A DNA stretch of 64,000 nt, from contig BEIQ01000001.1 of assembly GCA_002898275.1 (NCBI GenBank), positions 923,899-987,898 of the forward strand, written 5' to 3'. A model generated the notes under the pieces. It worked only from the letters and a program-made list of their open reading frames with translations, searched no databases and was not told the origin of the DNA. Below, piece by piece: positions 8,635-17,824 of this stretch. How positions within the stretch are numbered: position 1 is the first letter of the stretch; every line of letters begins with the position of its first letter. The translations under genes were made by a program, and so were the position numbers. This DNA comes from a bacterium HR40. GTDB taxonomy: Bacteria; Pseudomonadota; Alphaproteobacteria; Geminicoccales; Geminicoccaceae.

Positions 8635-9756
8635 ATGCGGGCGCAAGACCTCTCCTCCGAGGACATCCATTTCGCCCAGCGAGGTGCGCTCGGGCTCGTG
8701 ACCCTCGACCGACCGAAGGCGCTCCATGCCCTCACCCACGACATGGTGCGTCGCCTGTCGCGGGCGGCGGCGCTGTGGAAGGACGATCCGACCATCGGGG
8801 CCGTGCTGGTGCGCGCTACGCCCGGTCGCGCTTTTTGCGCCGGCGGGGATATCCGCGCCATCGTCGACGTGCTCCAGAGAGACGGGGTCGAAGCGGCCTG
8901 CCGCTTCTTTTTCGACGAATACCGGATGAATTGGCGGATCGCCCATTTCCCGAAGCCCTGGATCGCCCTGCTCGACGGCATCACCATGGGCGGGGGTGTC
9001 GGGATCTCGGTGCACGGCAGCCACCGGTTGGTCACCGAGAACACCATCTTTGCCATGCCGGAAACCGGGATCGGCTTCTTCCCGGACGTCGGCGGGACCT
9101 TTTTCCTGCCGCGTCTGCCGTGGCGAGCCGGCATGCATCTCGGTCTCACCGGCGAGCGTCTCGATGCCGGCGACTGTCTGGCCCTCGGGATCGCTCAGGC
9201 GTTCGTGCCGGCGGCACGGCTCTCGGACCTCGTCGACGCCCTCGCTCGACTGCCGGCCGCCGACCTCGCCCGGCAAGTCGACCGGGCGATCGCGACCTTC
9301 GCTCGCGAGCCGGGGCCATCTCGCCTCGCCGGTGAGCGGACCCGACTGGAGAGCGTTTACGCGGCGGACGACTTCGCCTCCCTCATCGCCAACCTCGAGC
9401 GCGAGCCTTCCGGCTTCGGCGCTCGGGTCCTCGCCACCCTCGCCGACAAGTCGCCGCTTTCCCTCCGCGTCACCTTCCTCCAGCTTCGCCGGGGAGCAGC
9501 CCTTGCCTTCGCCGACTGCATGCGGCTGGAATATCGGCTCGTCCATCGCTTCCTCGCCTGCGGCGAGTTCGCGGAGGGGGTGCGCGCATTGGTGATCGAT
9601 AAGGATCGCCGGCCGCGCTGGCGGCACGCCAGTTGGTGGGAGGTGGACGAGGGCGAAGTCGAGGGCTTTTTCGCACCGCTCGCCGGCCCCGATCTCGCCT
9701 TCGACTGGGAGGGACCAGAGCTCGGGACATCCGGGCGGACGGGAGACGGGGAATGA
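8635..9756 (+). CDS. 3-hydroxyisobutyryl-CoA hydrolase (enoyl-CoA hydratase/isomerase family)
   Basis: Releases free 3-hydroxyisobutyrate from its CoA ester in valine catabolism. The 373-residue length exceeds ordinary crotonases (about 260) and fits the HIBCH group. Motifs are FCAGGDIRAI (oxyanion hole), GGGVGISVHG, and the HIBCH-type METGIGFFPDVGGTFFLPRL with P in place of A in the initial MPETG. The C-terminal half carries SPLSLRVTFLQLRRG, as in HIBCH. The gene starts 6 bases after the dehydrogenase stop and overlaps the next gene by four bases, so all three are probably one transcript. Confidence 0.88.
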   Translation: MRAQDLSSEDIHFAQRGALGLVTLDRPKALHALTHDMVRRLSRAAALWKDDPTIGAVLVRATPGRAFCAGGDIRAIVDVLQRDGVEAACRFFFDEYRMNWRIAHFPKPWIALLDGITMGGGVGISVHGSHRLVTENTIFAMPETGIGFFPDVGGTFFLPRLPWRAGMHLGLTGERLDAGDCLALGIAQAFVPAARLSDLVDALARLPAADLARQVDRAIATFAREPGPSRLAGERTRLESVYAADDFASLIANLEREPSGFGARVLATLADKSPLSLRVTFLQLRRGAALAFADCMRLEYRLVHRFLACGEFAEGVRALVIDKDRRPRWRHASWWEVDEGEVEGFFAPLAGPDLAFDWEGPELGTSGRTGDGE

Positions 9757-10652
9757 CGGTGATCGCGTTTTTGGGCCTCGGCAACATGGGCCTGCCTATG
9801 GCGAAGAACCTGATGGCAGCGGGATTCGACGTGCGCGGGTTCGACGTCGCCGCAGCCGCGCGCGAGCGCGCCGCCGCCGCCGGCATCCGGCTCGGGGCCG
9901 AGATTGCCGATACGGTGCGCGAGGCTCAGTTCGTCATCACCATGCTGCCGGCCGGACCGCAGGTGCGCGAAGCCTATCTGTCTCCCGGCGGAATTCTCGA
10001 CAATGCGGCCGACGGCGTTCTGCTCGTCGACTGCTCCACCATCGATGTCGAGACCGCGCGGGAGGTGCATGCGGAGGCGAGGAGCCGCGGCTTCGCCATG
10101 CTCGATGCCCCGGTTTCCGGCGGGGTGGCGGGTGCCGAGGCGGCCACCCTCACCTTCATGGTCGGCGGCGAGGAAGAGGCGCTGAAACGAGCGGAGCCGG
10201 TGCTCGCGCGCATGGGCCGAGCGGTGATCCATGCCGGTCCCGCCGGTACCGGGCAGGCGGCGAAGATCTGCAACAATCTGATGCTCGGTATCCAGATGAT
10301 CTCGGTGTGCGAGGCCTTTGCCCTGGCCGAGCGACTGGGGCTCGCTGCCGACCGTCTGTTCGCCATCGCCTCGCGCTCCTCCGGCCAGTGCTGGTCGCTC
10401 ACCCATTACTGTCCGGTGCCGGGCCCGGTGCCTTCGGCACCCTCCAACCGCGGCTACCGCCCGGGCTTCACGGCGAGCATGATGCTCAAGGACCTGCGTC
10501 TCGCCCAGGAAGCGGCGGCCCGGGTCGGAGCGGTCACCCCGCTCGGCGCGGAGGCATGCCAGCTCTACGCTCTCTATAGCGCGCTCGGCCATGGCGGGAC
10601 CGATTTTTCCGGCATCTTCGAGATGATTGCAGGAAAGGCAAATAAGCTGTAA
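9753..10652 (+). CDS. mmsB: 3-hydroxyisobutyrate dehydrogenase
   Basis: NAD-dependent oxidation of 3-hydroxyisobutyrate to methylmalonate semialdehyde, in the cytosol. The 299-residue protein has the N-terminal Rossmann motif FLGLGNMGLPMAKNL and the substrate-binding DAPVSGGVAGAEA. The catalytic lysine lies in GTGQAAKICNNLML, and the C-terminal FTASMMLKDLRLAQEAA is typical of the family. The ATGA overlap fixes the start. The gene closes the valine set; mmsA (methylmalonate-semialdehyde dehydrogenase) is not in the window. Confidence 0.93.
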   Translation: MTVIAFLGLGNMGLPMAKNLMAAGFDVRGFDVAAAARERAAAAGIRLGAEIADTVREAQFVITMLPAGPQVREAYLSPGGILDNAADGVLLVDCSTIDVETAREVHAEARSRGFAMLDAPVSGGVAGAEAATLTFMVGGEEEALKRAEPVLARMGRAVIHAGPAGTGQAAKICNNLMLGIQMISVCEAFALAERLGLAADRLFAIASRSSGQCWSLTHYCPVPGPVPSAPSNRGYRPGFTASMMLKDLRLAQEAAARVGAVTPLGAEACQLYALYSALGHGGTDFSGIFEMIAGKANKL

Positions 10653-10713
10653 GGCGAATACGCACGTTCACGTTGGACGCAGGCATCGGCCGGGTTCCGC
10701 TGGCGAGGGCATC

Positions 10714-11166
10714 GTGAAGGACCAGTACATTCTCACCTCGCGCTTGATCGAGCGGCTGCACCGCCGCTTCCTCGATGTCGTGAAGGCCGAGCTCGACCGT
10801 CACAGCATCGAGGACATCAACAACGTTCAGACTCTCATCCTCTTCAATATCGGAGAAGAAACACTGACCGTGGGCGAGCTCACTCTCCGCGGCTACTATC
10901 TCGGCTCGAACGTGTCCTACAATGTCAAGAAGCTGGTGGAGAACGGCTATCTCGTCCAAGAACGCTCCGCCCACGACCGCCGCATGACGCGCGTGCGCCT
11001 GTCCGACAAGGGATTGCAGCTCATCGAGAAAATCGACGCCCTGTACGCCCGCAGCGCCAAGGAGCTGGAGGCCGCCGGCATCCGCGAGGCGGACCTCGAC
11101 GCGGTCAACACCGTGCTCAAACGGCTCGAACGGTTCTGGAGCGTCCAGCTCTCCTTCATCCGCTGA
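10714..11166 (+). CDS. ldtR: MarR-family regulator, LdtR-like
   Basis: Winged-helix transcription factor. The 150-residue product starts at a GTG preceded by GAGG at suitable spacing. It contains a sequence highly characteristic of the LdtR group of Rhizobiales and relatives: IERLHRRFLDVVK, INNVQTLILFNIG, LTLRGYYLGSNVSYNVKKLV and ERSAHDRRMTRVRLSDKG. LdtR regulates an L,D-transpeptidase gene and envelope stress traits in Liberibacter and Sinorhizobium. Here an L,D-transpeptidase gene lies 9 kb upstream, not adjacent. The group assignment is from recognition of these motifs, and target genes are unknown. Confidence 0.82.
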   Translation: MKDQYILTSRLIERLHRRFLDVVKAELDRHSIEDINNVQTLILFNIGEETLTVGELTLRGYYLGSNVSYNVKKLVENGYLVQERSAHDRRMTRVRLSDKGLQLIEKIDALYARSAKELEAAGIREADLDAVNTVLKRLERFWSVQLSFIR

Positions 11167-11305
11167 ACGCTGCCGCACCACCCGCTGCGACCGGCGAGCC
11201 GCGTCCGGATCGCAGAAGTTCCTGCCGCATCCCTAGCTGGCCGCGACCGCGCCGCCCGCTCACTTCCGGGACACGCGAGGATCCCTGGCCCCGGAGGTCT
11301 CAGCC

Positions 11306-13000
11306 ATGAACCCGCATCCCAGCGACATCGAGATCGCGCGCGCCGCCAAGCTCCTGCCGATCGAGGAGATCGCCGCACGCCTCGGCATTCCACCCGAGGC
11401 CCTTCACCTCTATGGTCGCCAGATCGCCAAGGTCGACCTCGACTTCGTCGCTCGCCTCGAGGGCCGGGCGCAGGGGCGGCTCGTGCTGGTGACTGCCATC
11501 ACCCCGACGCCGGCGGGCGAAGGCAAGACGACGACGACCGTCGGTCTCGGCGACGCGCTTCAGCGAATCGGCAAGAAAACGGCGATCTGTCTGCGCGAGC
11601 CGAGCCTCGGACCGTGCTTCGGTGTCAAGGGCGGCGCGACCGGCGGCGGCAGGGCGCAAGTCGTGCCCATGGAGACCATCAATCTGCATTTCACCGGCGA
11701 CTTCCACGCCATCGGCTCGGCCCACAATCTGCTCGCGGCCATGATCGACAACCATATCCATTGGGGCAACGAGCTGGGCATCGATATCCGCCGTATCCGG
11801 TGGCGGCGGGTCGTCGACATGAACGATCGGGCGCTGCGCTCGATCGTCATCGGCCTCGGCGGGTCCGGCAACGGCTTCGCGCGCGAGGACGGCTTCGACA
11901 TCACCGTGGCCTCGGAAGTCATGGCCGTCTTTTGCCTCGCCCGCGACCTGCGCGAGCTCGAACAGCGGCTGGGCGAGATGGTGGTCGCCGAGCGACGCGA
12001 CCATTCTTTGGTGCTGGCGCGCGATCTCTCGGCCCACGGGGCCATGACCGTGCTTTTGCGCGATGCGCTCGCCCCGAACTTGGTGCAGACCCTCGAACAC
12101 ACCCCAGCCTTCGTGCACGGCGGGCCATTCGCCAACATCGCCCATGGCTGCAACTCGGTGATCGCCACTCGCACCGCCCTCGCCCTCGCCGACTATGTGG
12201 TGACCGAGGCGGGCTTCGGGGCCGATCTCGGCGCCGAGAAGTTTTTCGACATCAAGTGCCGCAAGGCGGGGTTGCGACCGCATGCGGCGGTGGTGGTGGC
12301 GACCGTCCGCGCCCTCAAGATGCACGGTGGCGTGTCGAAGGCCGACCTCGGCCAGGAGAACCTGCCGGCCCTGCGCAAGGGCCTCGCCAATCTCGCCCGG
12401 CACGTCACCAATGTGCGCAAGTTCGGGGTGCCCGCCGTGGTCGCCCTCAATCGCTTTGCCGCCGACACCGAGGCCGAGCTCGCCTATGTGCGCACCTACT
12501 GCCGCGAGGAGCTCGGAGTCGAGGCCTTCGTGTGCACCCATTGGACGGACGGCTCAGCCGGGGCCGAGGATCTCGCCCGCTATGTGGTGGAACTCTGCGA
12601 AAGCCCGCATTTCCTCGATGGGCGCGGCTTCCGCTTCCTCTATCCGGACGACATGCCGCTGTGGGCGAAGATGCGCACCATCGCCACCGAACTCTACGGT
12701 GCCGCCGACATCATCGCCGATCGCAAGATCCGCGAGCGCTTCCGTGCCCTCGACGAAGAGGGATATCGCCAGCTGCCCATCTGTGTCGCCAAGACCCAGT
12801 ACAGCTTCTCCACCGACCCCGACCTCAAGGGCGCACCGAGCGGCCATGTGGTGCCGATCCGCGAACTCCGTCTCGCCCGCGGCGCCGGCTTCGTCGTCGT
12901 CATCTGCGGCGACATCATGACCATGCCCGGGCTGCCGAAGCACCCGGCGGCCGAACGCATCCGCCTCGACGACCACGGGCGGATCGAGGGCCTGTTCTGA
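11306..13000 (+). CDS. fhs: formate-tetrahydrofolate ligase
   Basis: ATP-dependent formation of 10-formyl-tetrahydrofolate from formate, the entry of formate into the folate one-carbon pool. The 564-residue protein is of normal length. It has the P-loop [18 protein letters not shown], the [20 protein letters not shown] motif, the FTGDFHAI segment with [10 protein letters not shown], and the C-terminal [11 protein letters not shown]. The start ATG follows GGAGG. Fhs is frequent in methylotrophic and formate-using alphaproteobacteria, which fits the XoxG/XoxJ-like genes at 45-47 kb. The gene is transcribed alone, convergent with the NDUFA12 gene. Confidence 0.96.
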   Translation: MNPHPSDIEIARAAKLLPIEEIAARLGIPPEALHLYGRQIAKVDLDFVARLEGRAQGRLVLVTAITPTPAGEGKTTTTVGLGDALQRIGKKTAICLREPSLGPCFGVKGGATGGGRAQVVPMETINLHFTGDFHAIGSAHNLLAAMIDNHIHWGNELGIDIRRIRWRRVVDMNDRALRSIVIGLGGSGNGFAREDGFDITVASEVMAVFCLARDLRELEQRLGEMVVAERRDHSLVLARDLSAHGAMTVLLRDALAPNLVQTLEHTPAFVHGGPFANIAHGCNSVIATRTALALADYVVTEAGFGADLGAEKFFDIKCRKAGLRPHAAVVVATVRALKMHGGVSKADLGQENLPALRKGLANLARHVTNVRKFGVPAVVALNRFAADTEAELAYVRTYCREELGVEAFVCTHWTDGSAGAEDLARYVVELCESPHFLDGRGFRFLYPDDMPLWAKMRTIATELYGAADIIADRKIRERFRALDEEGYRQLPICVAKTQYSFSTDPDLKGAPSGHVVPIRELRLARGAGFVVVICGDIMTMPGLPKHPAAERIRLDDHGRIEGLF

Positions 13001-13011
13001 GCGGCGGCACG

Positions 13012-13056
13012 GCAGGACGGGCGTTCCCCAGGATATCCACAGGACGTCCGTCCTGC
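13012..13056. terminator. inverted repeat between convergent fhs and NDUFA12 genes
   Basis: GCAGGACGG at 13012-13020 is perfectly complementary to CCGTCCTGC at 13048-13056, with a 27-base loop. No T-run follows on either strand, so intrinsic termination is uncertain. The position between two facing genes suggests a two-way transcription barrier or an mRNA 3'-end stabiliser. A weaker TGAGAC/GTCTCA pair lies at about 13068-13092. Confidence 0.35.
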
Positions 13057-13090
13057 ATGATGCGGCATGAGACAGGCTTGAGAGATCGTC

Positions 13091-13477
13091 TCAATCGGCG
13101 GGCCGCCAGGCCTCGTAGTCGCCGGTGGCAGGTGGCCTCTTGCCCCCCCGCAACGGATGCCCCGGCGGCAGCCATGCCTCTGCCGTTCCCGAACGGTTCG
13201 GGAGGTGCGGCTTTTCCCAGAAGGGCCGACGCAGCGGAAGACGGGTCGGGGGTTCGGCGACGACGTGGTGGAGCCAGGCGTGCCAGCCGGGCGGCACGGT
13301 GCTCGCTTCGATCTCCCCGTCGCCGGCATAGATCACCCAACGCCGCTCCTTGCGCCAGTCGCGCGCACCGCGCTCGCGATAATAGCGGTTGCCGAACTCG
13401 TCCTCGCCGACGAACTCGCCCTTGCGACGGGTGAACAGCCAGGTGGCGAGCCGGTTCCAGCCGAGCCAATCGCGCAC
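13091..13477 (-). CDS. NDUFA12-like NADH:ubiquinone oxidoreductase accessory protein
   Basis: Accessory subunit of respiratory complex I, shared by alphaproteobacteria and mitochondria (B17.2 family). The 128-residue product has the family pattern GEFVGEDEFGNRYYRERG, RRWVIYAGDGEIEAS, PPGWHAWLHH and the C-terminal PATGDYEAWRP. The GTG start is chosen because AGGAGG precedes it by six bases and upstream sequence is not protein-like. The presence of this gene is one of the better signs that the genome is alphaproteobacterial. Confidence 0.92.
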   Translation of the reverse strand: MRDWLGWNRLATWLFTRRKGEFVGEDEFGNRYYRERGARDWRKERRWVIYAGDGEIEASTVPPGWHAWLHHVVAEPPTRLPLRRPFWEKPHLPNRSGTAEAWLPPGHPLRGGKRPPATGDYEAWRPAD

Positions 13478-13848
13478 GGGAGGCCTCCTGCGGCGGTTGC
13501 AACGCACGGGACTATGGCGTCCTCCCCCGCCCCGGTCCAGTTGGTCCGATGACGGGGTCGGTCGCCCCGCCGGGGGCTGCCGCGGCGAGCCCTCGGCCGT
13601 GACCCGGAGGACACTGTGGAGCGTGGCTGGAAAATGCCCGCCATCGCCAGCTGTGGAGGACGGGGGAAAATGATGGGATTGATCGACTCTCCATCTCATT
13701 CCGCCTCGGCCACACCCTCTCCACCAGCCGTGACGTCGGGAGCGGGAGAAGCCGGAACGGGCGCGGTGGTTGATCCAGGATCAGGATAGCTGATTCCTGC
13801 TCCACGACTGTCACGGCGCCGGATCCCGACGACTGCTGCGCGTTCGAC

Positions 13849-13895
13849 ATACAAGATCTTGTTGCGTTCGCGTGCCAGCCTTGCTAGATGTAGAA
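13849..13895 (+). promoter_or_regulatory. pair of NrdR-box-like sites
   Basis: A perfect 12-base palindrome ACAAGATCTTGT occupies 13851-13862. A second, imperfect dyad CTAGATGTAG occupies 13884-13893. Their centres are 32 bases apart, the three-helical-turn spacing typical of tandem NrdR boxes upstream of ribonucleotide reductase genes. The second box overlaps the -10 of a promoter candidate. The only RNR gene nearby is nrdJ, which starts 260 bases downstream. Confidence 0.5.
13862..13890 (+). promoter_or_regulatory. candidate sigma70 promoter overlapping the NrdR-like boxes
   Basis: TTGCGT (13862-13867), a 17-base spacer, then TAGATG (13885-13890). The -10 lies inside the second NrdR-like dyad, as expected for a repressed RNR promoter. 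Transcription from here would give a leader of about 260 bases before nrdJ. Confidence 0.4.
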
Positions 13896-14102
13896 GTGTC
13901 GCGGCATCCCGCGGACGGCATCGATGGTCCGGGGGTGCCGGTCGGCGGTATCGCTCGCGCCATCTCCGTCTCGGGAGCGGGTCGCACTTGTGTCGGCGAG
14001 GCGATGGGTATAAACTGCGCGTTGAGTGAGAACGCGATCAGTTTTTGCTGATGGGTCTCATCGCGCATCCGGCCCTGCTCACCGCGTGCGGAGTCGAGGC
14101 GT

Positions 14103-14131
14103 TTGACGAACGCGCCACGAACGTTTAGGGT
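14103..14131 (+). promoter_or_regulatory. candidate nrdJ-proximal promoter
   Basis: TTGACG (14103-14108), a 17-base spacer, then TAGGGT (14126-14131). A transcript would start near 14138, immediately ahead of the GAGGAG ribosome-binding site and the ATG at 14156. The -35 matches the consensus in five of six positions. Confidence 0.5.
14108..14122 (+). promoter_or_regulatory. LexA-type SOS box in the nrdJ promoter
   Basis: The sequence is GAAC, seven bases, GAAC (14108-14111 and 14119-14122), which on the other strand reads GTTC-N7-GTTC, the alphaproteobacterial LexA operator. It sits between the -35 and -10 of the proximal promoter, where a bound repressor would block RNA polymerase. A match of eight fixed bases is expected about twice by chance in 64 kb on both strands, so the position is the main support. 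Confidence 0.55.
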
Positions 14132-14155
14132 ACAGGGCGAGGAGATGCAGGGCCG

Positions 14156-17100
14156 ATGAAAATCGAACGGCGGTTTACCCGAGCTGGCGACAGTCCCTAT
14201 GCCGACATCCCGTTCCGGGAGGCCGAGAGCGAGATTCGCAACCCCGATGGCAGCCTCGTTTTCCGCCTCGAGGGCATCGAGGTGCCGGCCCATTGGTCGC
14301 AGGTCGCCGTCGACGTCCTCGCGCAGAAGTATTTCCGCAAGGCCGGCATTCCTCGCCGGCTGAAGCGCGTGCGAGAGGCGGACGTCCCTTCCTGGCTGCA
14401 GCGACGGGTGGCCGACGAGGCGGCCCTCGCTCGGTTGCCCGTCGAGGAGCGCTATGGTGGCGAGACCAGTGCCCGGCAGGTCTTCGACCGGCTCGCCGGG
14501 ACCTGGACCTACTGGGGATGGAAGTCGGGCTATTTCGACAGCGAGGAGGATGCCCTCGCCTTCTTCGACGAGCTGCGCTTCATGATGGCGATGCAGCTCG
14601 GCGCCCCCAACTCGCCGCAGTGGTTCAATACCGGGCTGCACTGGGCGTATGGGATCGACGGCCCGGCGCAGGGTCATTTCTGGGCCGACCACCGCACCGG
14701 CGAAGTGCATGCCTCGGCTTCCGCCTACGAGCGGCCGCAGCCCCACGCCTGCTTCATCCAGTCGATCCGCGACGACCTCGTGAACCCGGGGGGCATCATG
14801 GACCTCTGGGTGCGCGAGGCGCGCCTGTTCAAATATGGCTCGGGCACCGGAACCAATTTTTCGGCGCTCCGGGGCGAAGGCGAGCCGCTCTCGGGCGGCG
14901 GCCGCTCCTCGGGGCTCATGAGCTTCCTCAAAGTCGGAGACCGCGCGGCGGGAGCCATCAAATCCGGCGGCACCACCCGGCGTGCGGCCAAGATGGTGAT
15001 CGTCGACATCGACCACCCCGATGTCGAACAGTTCATCGAGTGGAAGGTGGTCGAGGAACAAAAGGTGGCGGAGCTGGTCGCCGGTTCGCGGCTACTGGCG
15101 CACCACGCCCAGGCGATCATGAGGGCCTGCCACGAGGCGCCGGCGGAGGTCGAGGACCGCTTCGATCCCGAGCGCAATCCCGAGCTTCGCCGGGCCTTGC
15201 GCGAGGCTCGCCGCGCCATGCTGCCGGATGGGATCCTGCAGCAGATCGTGCTCTTCGCCAAGCAAGGCTATCGTCACATCGAGGTGCCGGTCTACGACAC
15301 CGATTGGGACAGCGAAGCCTATCTCACGGTGTCGGGCCAGAACTCCAACAATTCGGTGCGCGTTCCCGACGCTTTCCTGCAAGCGGTGCTCGAGGACGGC
15401 GAGTGGCATCTCGTTCGCCGCACCGACGGCAAAGTCGCGAAGACTCTCAAGGCGCGCGAGCTTTGGGAAAAGATCGCCGTCGCCGCCTGGGCGAGCGCCG
15501 ATCCCGGTATCCAGTACGATACCACCATCAACGACTGGCATACCTGCCCGAACGCGGGCCGGATCAATGCTTCGAACCCGTGTTCGGAATACATGTTCCT
15601 CGACGACACGGCGTGCAATCTCGCCTCCCTCAATCTCGTGCAGTTCCTGCGCGAGGACGGCCGTTTCGACATCGACGCCTTCCGTCACGCCGTGCGGCTG
15701 TGGACGATGGTGCTCGAACTGTCGGTGGTGATGGCCCAGTTCCCGAGCGCGCGGATCGCCGAACTGTCGTGGAAGTACCGCACTCTCGGTCTCGGCTTCG
15801 CCAATCTCGGCGGGCTGCTCATGGCCTCCGGCATTCCCTATGACAGCGACGCCGGCCGCGCCTATGGTGCGGCGATTGCCGCCCTCATGACCGGCACCGC
15901 CTATGCCACTTCGGCCGAGATGGCGCGGGAGCAGGGGCCGTTCGCCGGTTTTGCGGCTGACCGCGAGAACTGCCTCAGGGTCCTGCGCAACCACCGGCGT
16001 GCGGCTTGGAGCGAGCGCGAGGGCTATGAGGGGCTGCACACCCTGCCGGTGCCGCTCGATGCGGAGAACTGCCCGCAGCCGGAGCTGGTCCAGGCGGCGC
16101 GGCAGGCATGGGACCAGGCGCTGGCACTCGCCGAGCGCCACGGGCTTCGGAATGCCCAAGTCTCGGTGGTGGCCCCGACCGGCACGATCGGGCTCGTCAT
16201 GGACTGCGACACCACCGGCATCGAGCCCGATTTCGCCCTGGTCAAGTTCAAAAAGCTCGCAGGCGGCGGCTTCTTCAAGATCATCAACCGCCTGGTGCCG
16301 CGGGCGCTGAGGCGGCTCGGCTATGACGAGGGGCAGATCGAGGACATCGTCCGCTATGCGGTGGGCCACGGCACCCTCGCCGGTGCTCCCTTCATCAACC
16401 CCGAGACGTTGGCGGAGAAGGGCCTGCCGGAGCCGGTCATCGCCCGCATCGAGAAGGCGATCCCCACCGCTTTCGACCTGCGCTTCGTCTTTAGCCGCTG
16501 GACCGTCGGCGAGGAGGTGCTCGACAAGCTTGGCATCGGCAAAGAAGAAAGGACCAAGCCGGGTTTCGACCTGCTGCGGGCGCTCGGTTTCACCCGCGAG
16601 CAGATCGAAGCGGCCAACGCCTACTGCTGCGGCACCATGACCCTCGAGGGGGCGCCGCATCTGCGGCCCGAGCATTTGCCGGTGTTCGACTGCGCCAACC
16701 CCTGCGGGCGCGTCGGCAAACGCTATCTGTCGGTGGACAGCCACATTCGCATGATGGCCGCAGCCCAGCCCTTCATCAGCGGCGCCATCTCCAAGACCAT
16801 CAACATGCCGGCGCACGCCACGGTCAAGGACTGCGCTCAAGCCTACATGCAGGGTTGGCGGCTCGGCCTCAAGGCGCTCGCCCTCTACCGCGACGGCTCC
16901 AAGCTGTCGCAGCCGCTGCGCAGCATCGCCCTCCCCGACATCGACGAGGACGACGGCGGCGAGTCGCCGGTGGAGCGCACGGTGAAGACCGCTGAACGGC
17001 TCGCCGAAGCCTTTGTCGCCCGGCGACGCAAATTGCCGTCGCGGCGCAAGGGCTACACGCAAAAGGCGATCGTCGGCGGCCACAAGGTCTATCTCAGAAC

Positions 17101-17734
17101 CGGCGAGTACGAGGACGGCACGCTCGGCGAGATCTTCATCGATATGCACAAGGAAGGGGCTGCCTTCCGCTCGCTCATGAACTGCTTCGCCATCGCCATC
17201 TCCATCGGGCTGCAGTATGGAGTGCCGCTCGAGGAGTTCGTCGAGGCCTTCGCCTATACCCGCTTCGAGCCCTCCGGTCCGGTCCAGGGCAATGACTCGA
17301 TCAAAATGGCGACCTCGGTCCTCGACTACATCTTCCGCGAGCTCGCTATCTCCTATCTCGGGCGAACCGATCTCGCCAACGTCGATCCGAACCAGCTGCG
17401 GCACGACTCCCTGGGTCGTGGCATCGAGGAGGGAAAGCTCGTGCCGGATGCGGTGGTGCAGATCGCGAGCACGGGATTCTTGCGCGGCCGGCTGCAGCTG
17501 CGCGATCGCAGCGCGAGTCGCGCGACCGACAGCGGCGCGGCGAAGAACGGCACAGCCACCATGCAGCTCGCCGAATCCGCCGGCGCCTACGAAAGCCGCG
17601 TCGAGCAGGTGGAAATCGCGCGCCTCAAAGGCTACAGCGGCGATCCCTGCCCGACCTGTGGCAACTTCACGCTGGTGCGTAACGGCACCTGCCTGAAATG
17701 CGACACCTGTGGCAGCACCACCGGGTGCAGCTAA
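14156..17734 (+). CDS. nrdJ: adenosylcobalamin-dependent (class II) ribonucleoside-diphosphate reductase
   Basis: Makes deoxyribonucleotides using coenzyme B12 and so needs no oxygen-dependent radical subunit. The 1192-residue protein is of the long NrdJ type. It shows HACFIQS (Cys199, one redox-cysteine candidate), [34 protein letters not shown] (Cys476) and the late QNSN-type substrate segment. The C-terminal zinc-ribbon-like tail is [10 protein letters not shown] through [13 protein letters not shown] (from about residue 1165). GAGGAG precedes the ATG. Two hairpin terminators follow. Upstream sites suggest both NrdR and SOS control. No other RNR genes are visible in the window. Confidence 0.97.
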   Translation: MKIERRFTRAGDSPYADIPFREAESEIRNPDGSLVFRLEGIEVPAHWSQVAVDVLAQKYFRKAGIPRRLKRVREADVPSWLQRRVADEAALARLPVEERYGGETSARQVFDRLAGTWTYWGWKSGYFDSEEDALAFFDELRFMMAMQLGAPNSPQWFNTGLHWAYGIDGPAQGHFWADHRTGEVHASASAYERPQPHACFIQSIRDDLVNPGGIMDLWVREARLFKYGSGTGTNFSALRGEGEPLSGGGRSSGLMSFLKVGDRAAGAIKSGGTTRRAAKMVIVDIDHPDVEQFIEWKVVEEQKVAELVAGSRLLAHHAQAIMRACHEAPAEVEDRFDPERNPELRRALREARRAMLPDGILQQIVLFAKQGYRHIEVPVYDTDWDSEAYLTVSGQNSNNSVRVPDAFLQAVLEDGEWHLVRRTDGKVAKTLKARELWEKIAVAAWASADPGIQYDTTINDWHTCPNAGRINASNPCSEYMFLDDTACNLASLNLVQFLREDGRFDIDAFRHAVRLWTMVLELSVVMAQFPSARIAELSWKYRTLGLGFANLGGLLMASGIPYDSDAGRAYGAAIAALMTGTAYATSAEMAREQGPFAGFAADRENCLRVLRNHRRAAWSEREGYEGLHTLPVPLDAENCPQPELVQAARQAWDQALALAERHGLRNAQVSVVAPTGTIGLVMDCDTTGIEPDFALVKFKKLAGGGFFKIINRLVPRALRRLGYDEGQIEDIVRYAVGHGTLAGAPFINPETLAEKGLPEPVIARIEKAIPTAFDLRFVFSRWTVGEEVLDKLGIGKEERTKPGFDLLRALGFTREQIEAANAYCCGTMTLEGAPHLRPEHLPVFDCANPCGRVGKRYLSVDSHIRMMAAAQPFISGAISKTINMPAHATVKDCAQAYMQGWRLGLKALALYRDGSKLSQPLRSIALPDIDEDDGGESPVERTVKTAERLAEAFVARRRKLPSRRKGYTQKAIVGGHKVYLRTGEYEDGTLGEIFIDMHKEGAAFRSLMNCFAIAISIGLQYGVPLEEFVEAFAYTRFEPSGPVQGNDSIKMATSVLDYIFRELAISYLGRTDLANVDPNQLRHDSLGRGIEEGKLVPDAVVQIASTGFLRGRLQLRDRSASRATDSGAAKNGTATMQLAESAGAYESRVEQVEIARLKGYSGDPCPTCGNFTLVRNGTCLKCDTCGSTTGCS

Positions 17735-17747
17735 CGGGTGCGCATGG

Positions 17748-17769
17748 CGTCCCGTTGGGCAGCGGGACG
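17748..17769 (+). terminator. first hairpin after nrdJ
   Basis: CGTCCCG (17748-17754) pairs with CGGGACG (17763-17769) over an 8-base loop, followed by a loose pyrimidine stretch. It lies 14 bases after the nrdJ stop and could be an attenuating or stabilising hairpin ahead of the main terminator. Confidence 0.4.
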
Positions 17770-17796
17770 TCTCTTTCCTGCATTCTCCTCCAATTC

Positions 17797-17824
17797 GGGC
17801 CCGGGATCTCCCGGGCCCCTTTTT
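17797..17824 (+). terminator. strong intrinsic terminator of nrdJ
   Basis: GGGCCCGGGA (17797-17806) pairs perfectly with TCCCGGGCCC (17809-17818) over a 2-base loop in the paper fold; a real loop would open a pair or two. It is followed by CTTTTTC. This is the clearest Rho-independent terminator in the window. Confidence 0.85.

Larger units (their letters stand above)
13478..14155. other. long intergenic control region upstream of nrdJ
   Basis: 678 bases without a convincing gene. The left part (13478-13800) holds nothing I can identify. The right part has two candidate promoters, a pair of NrdR-like boxes and a LexA-type box, listed separately. A TATAAA at about 14010-14015 may mark a further promoter. 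At about 14034-14065 an ATCAG-TTTTTG-CTGAT hairpin is nested within GCGAT/ATCGC. No conserved B12-box sequence of cobalamin riboswitches is present despite the B12-dependent enzyme downstream. Confidence 0.6.

Noticed and set aside
7012-9627. An 871-codon open frame on the minus strand across cutA and the valine genes
   Set aside because: It is antisense to three well-recognised enzymes. GC-rich codons with G or C at the third position suppress stops on the opposite strand. No domain is recognisable.
13900-14155. Cobalamin riboswitch in the nrdJ leader
   Set aside because: I looked for a B12-box-like GCCACTG and the characteristic four-way core and found neither, although the leader is long.
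15092-17404. A 770-codon minus-strand frame inside nrdJ
   Set aside because: A mirror of the nrdJ coding sequence with biased composition and no family motif or ribosome-binding site.
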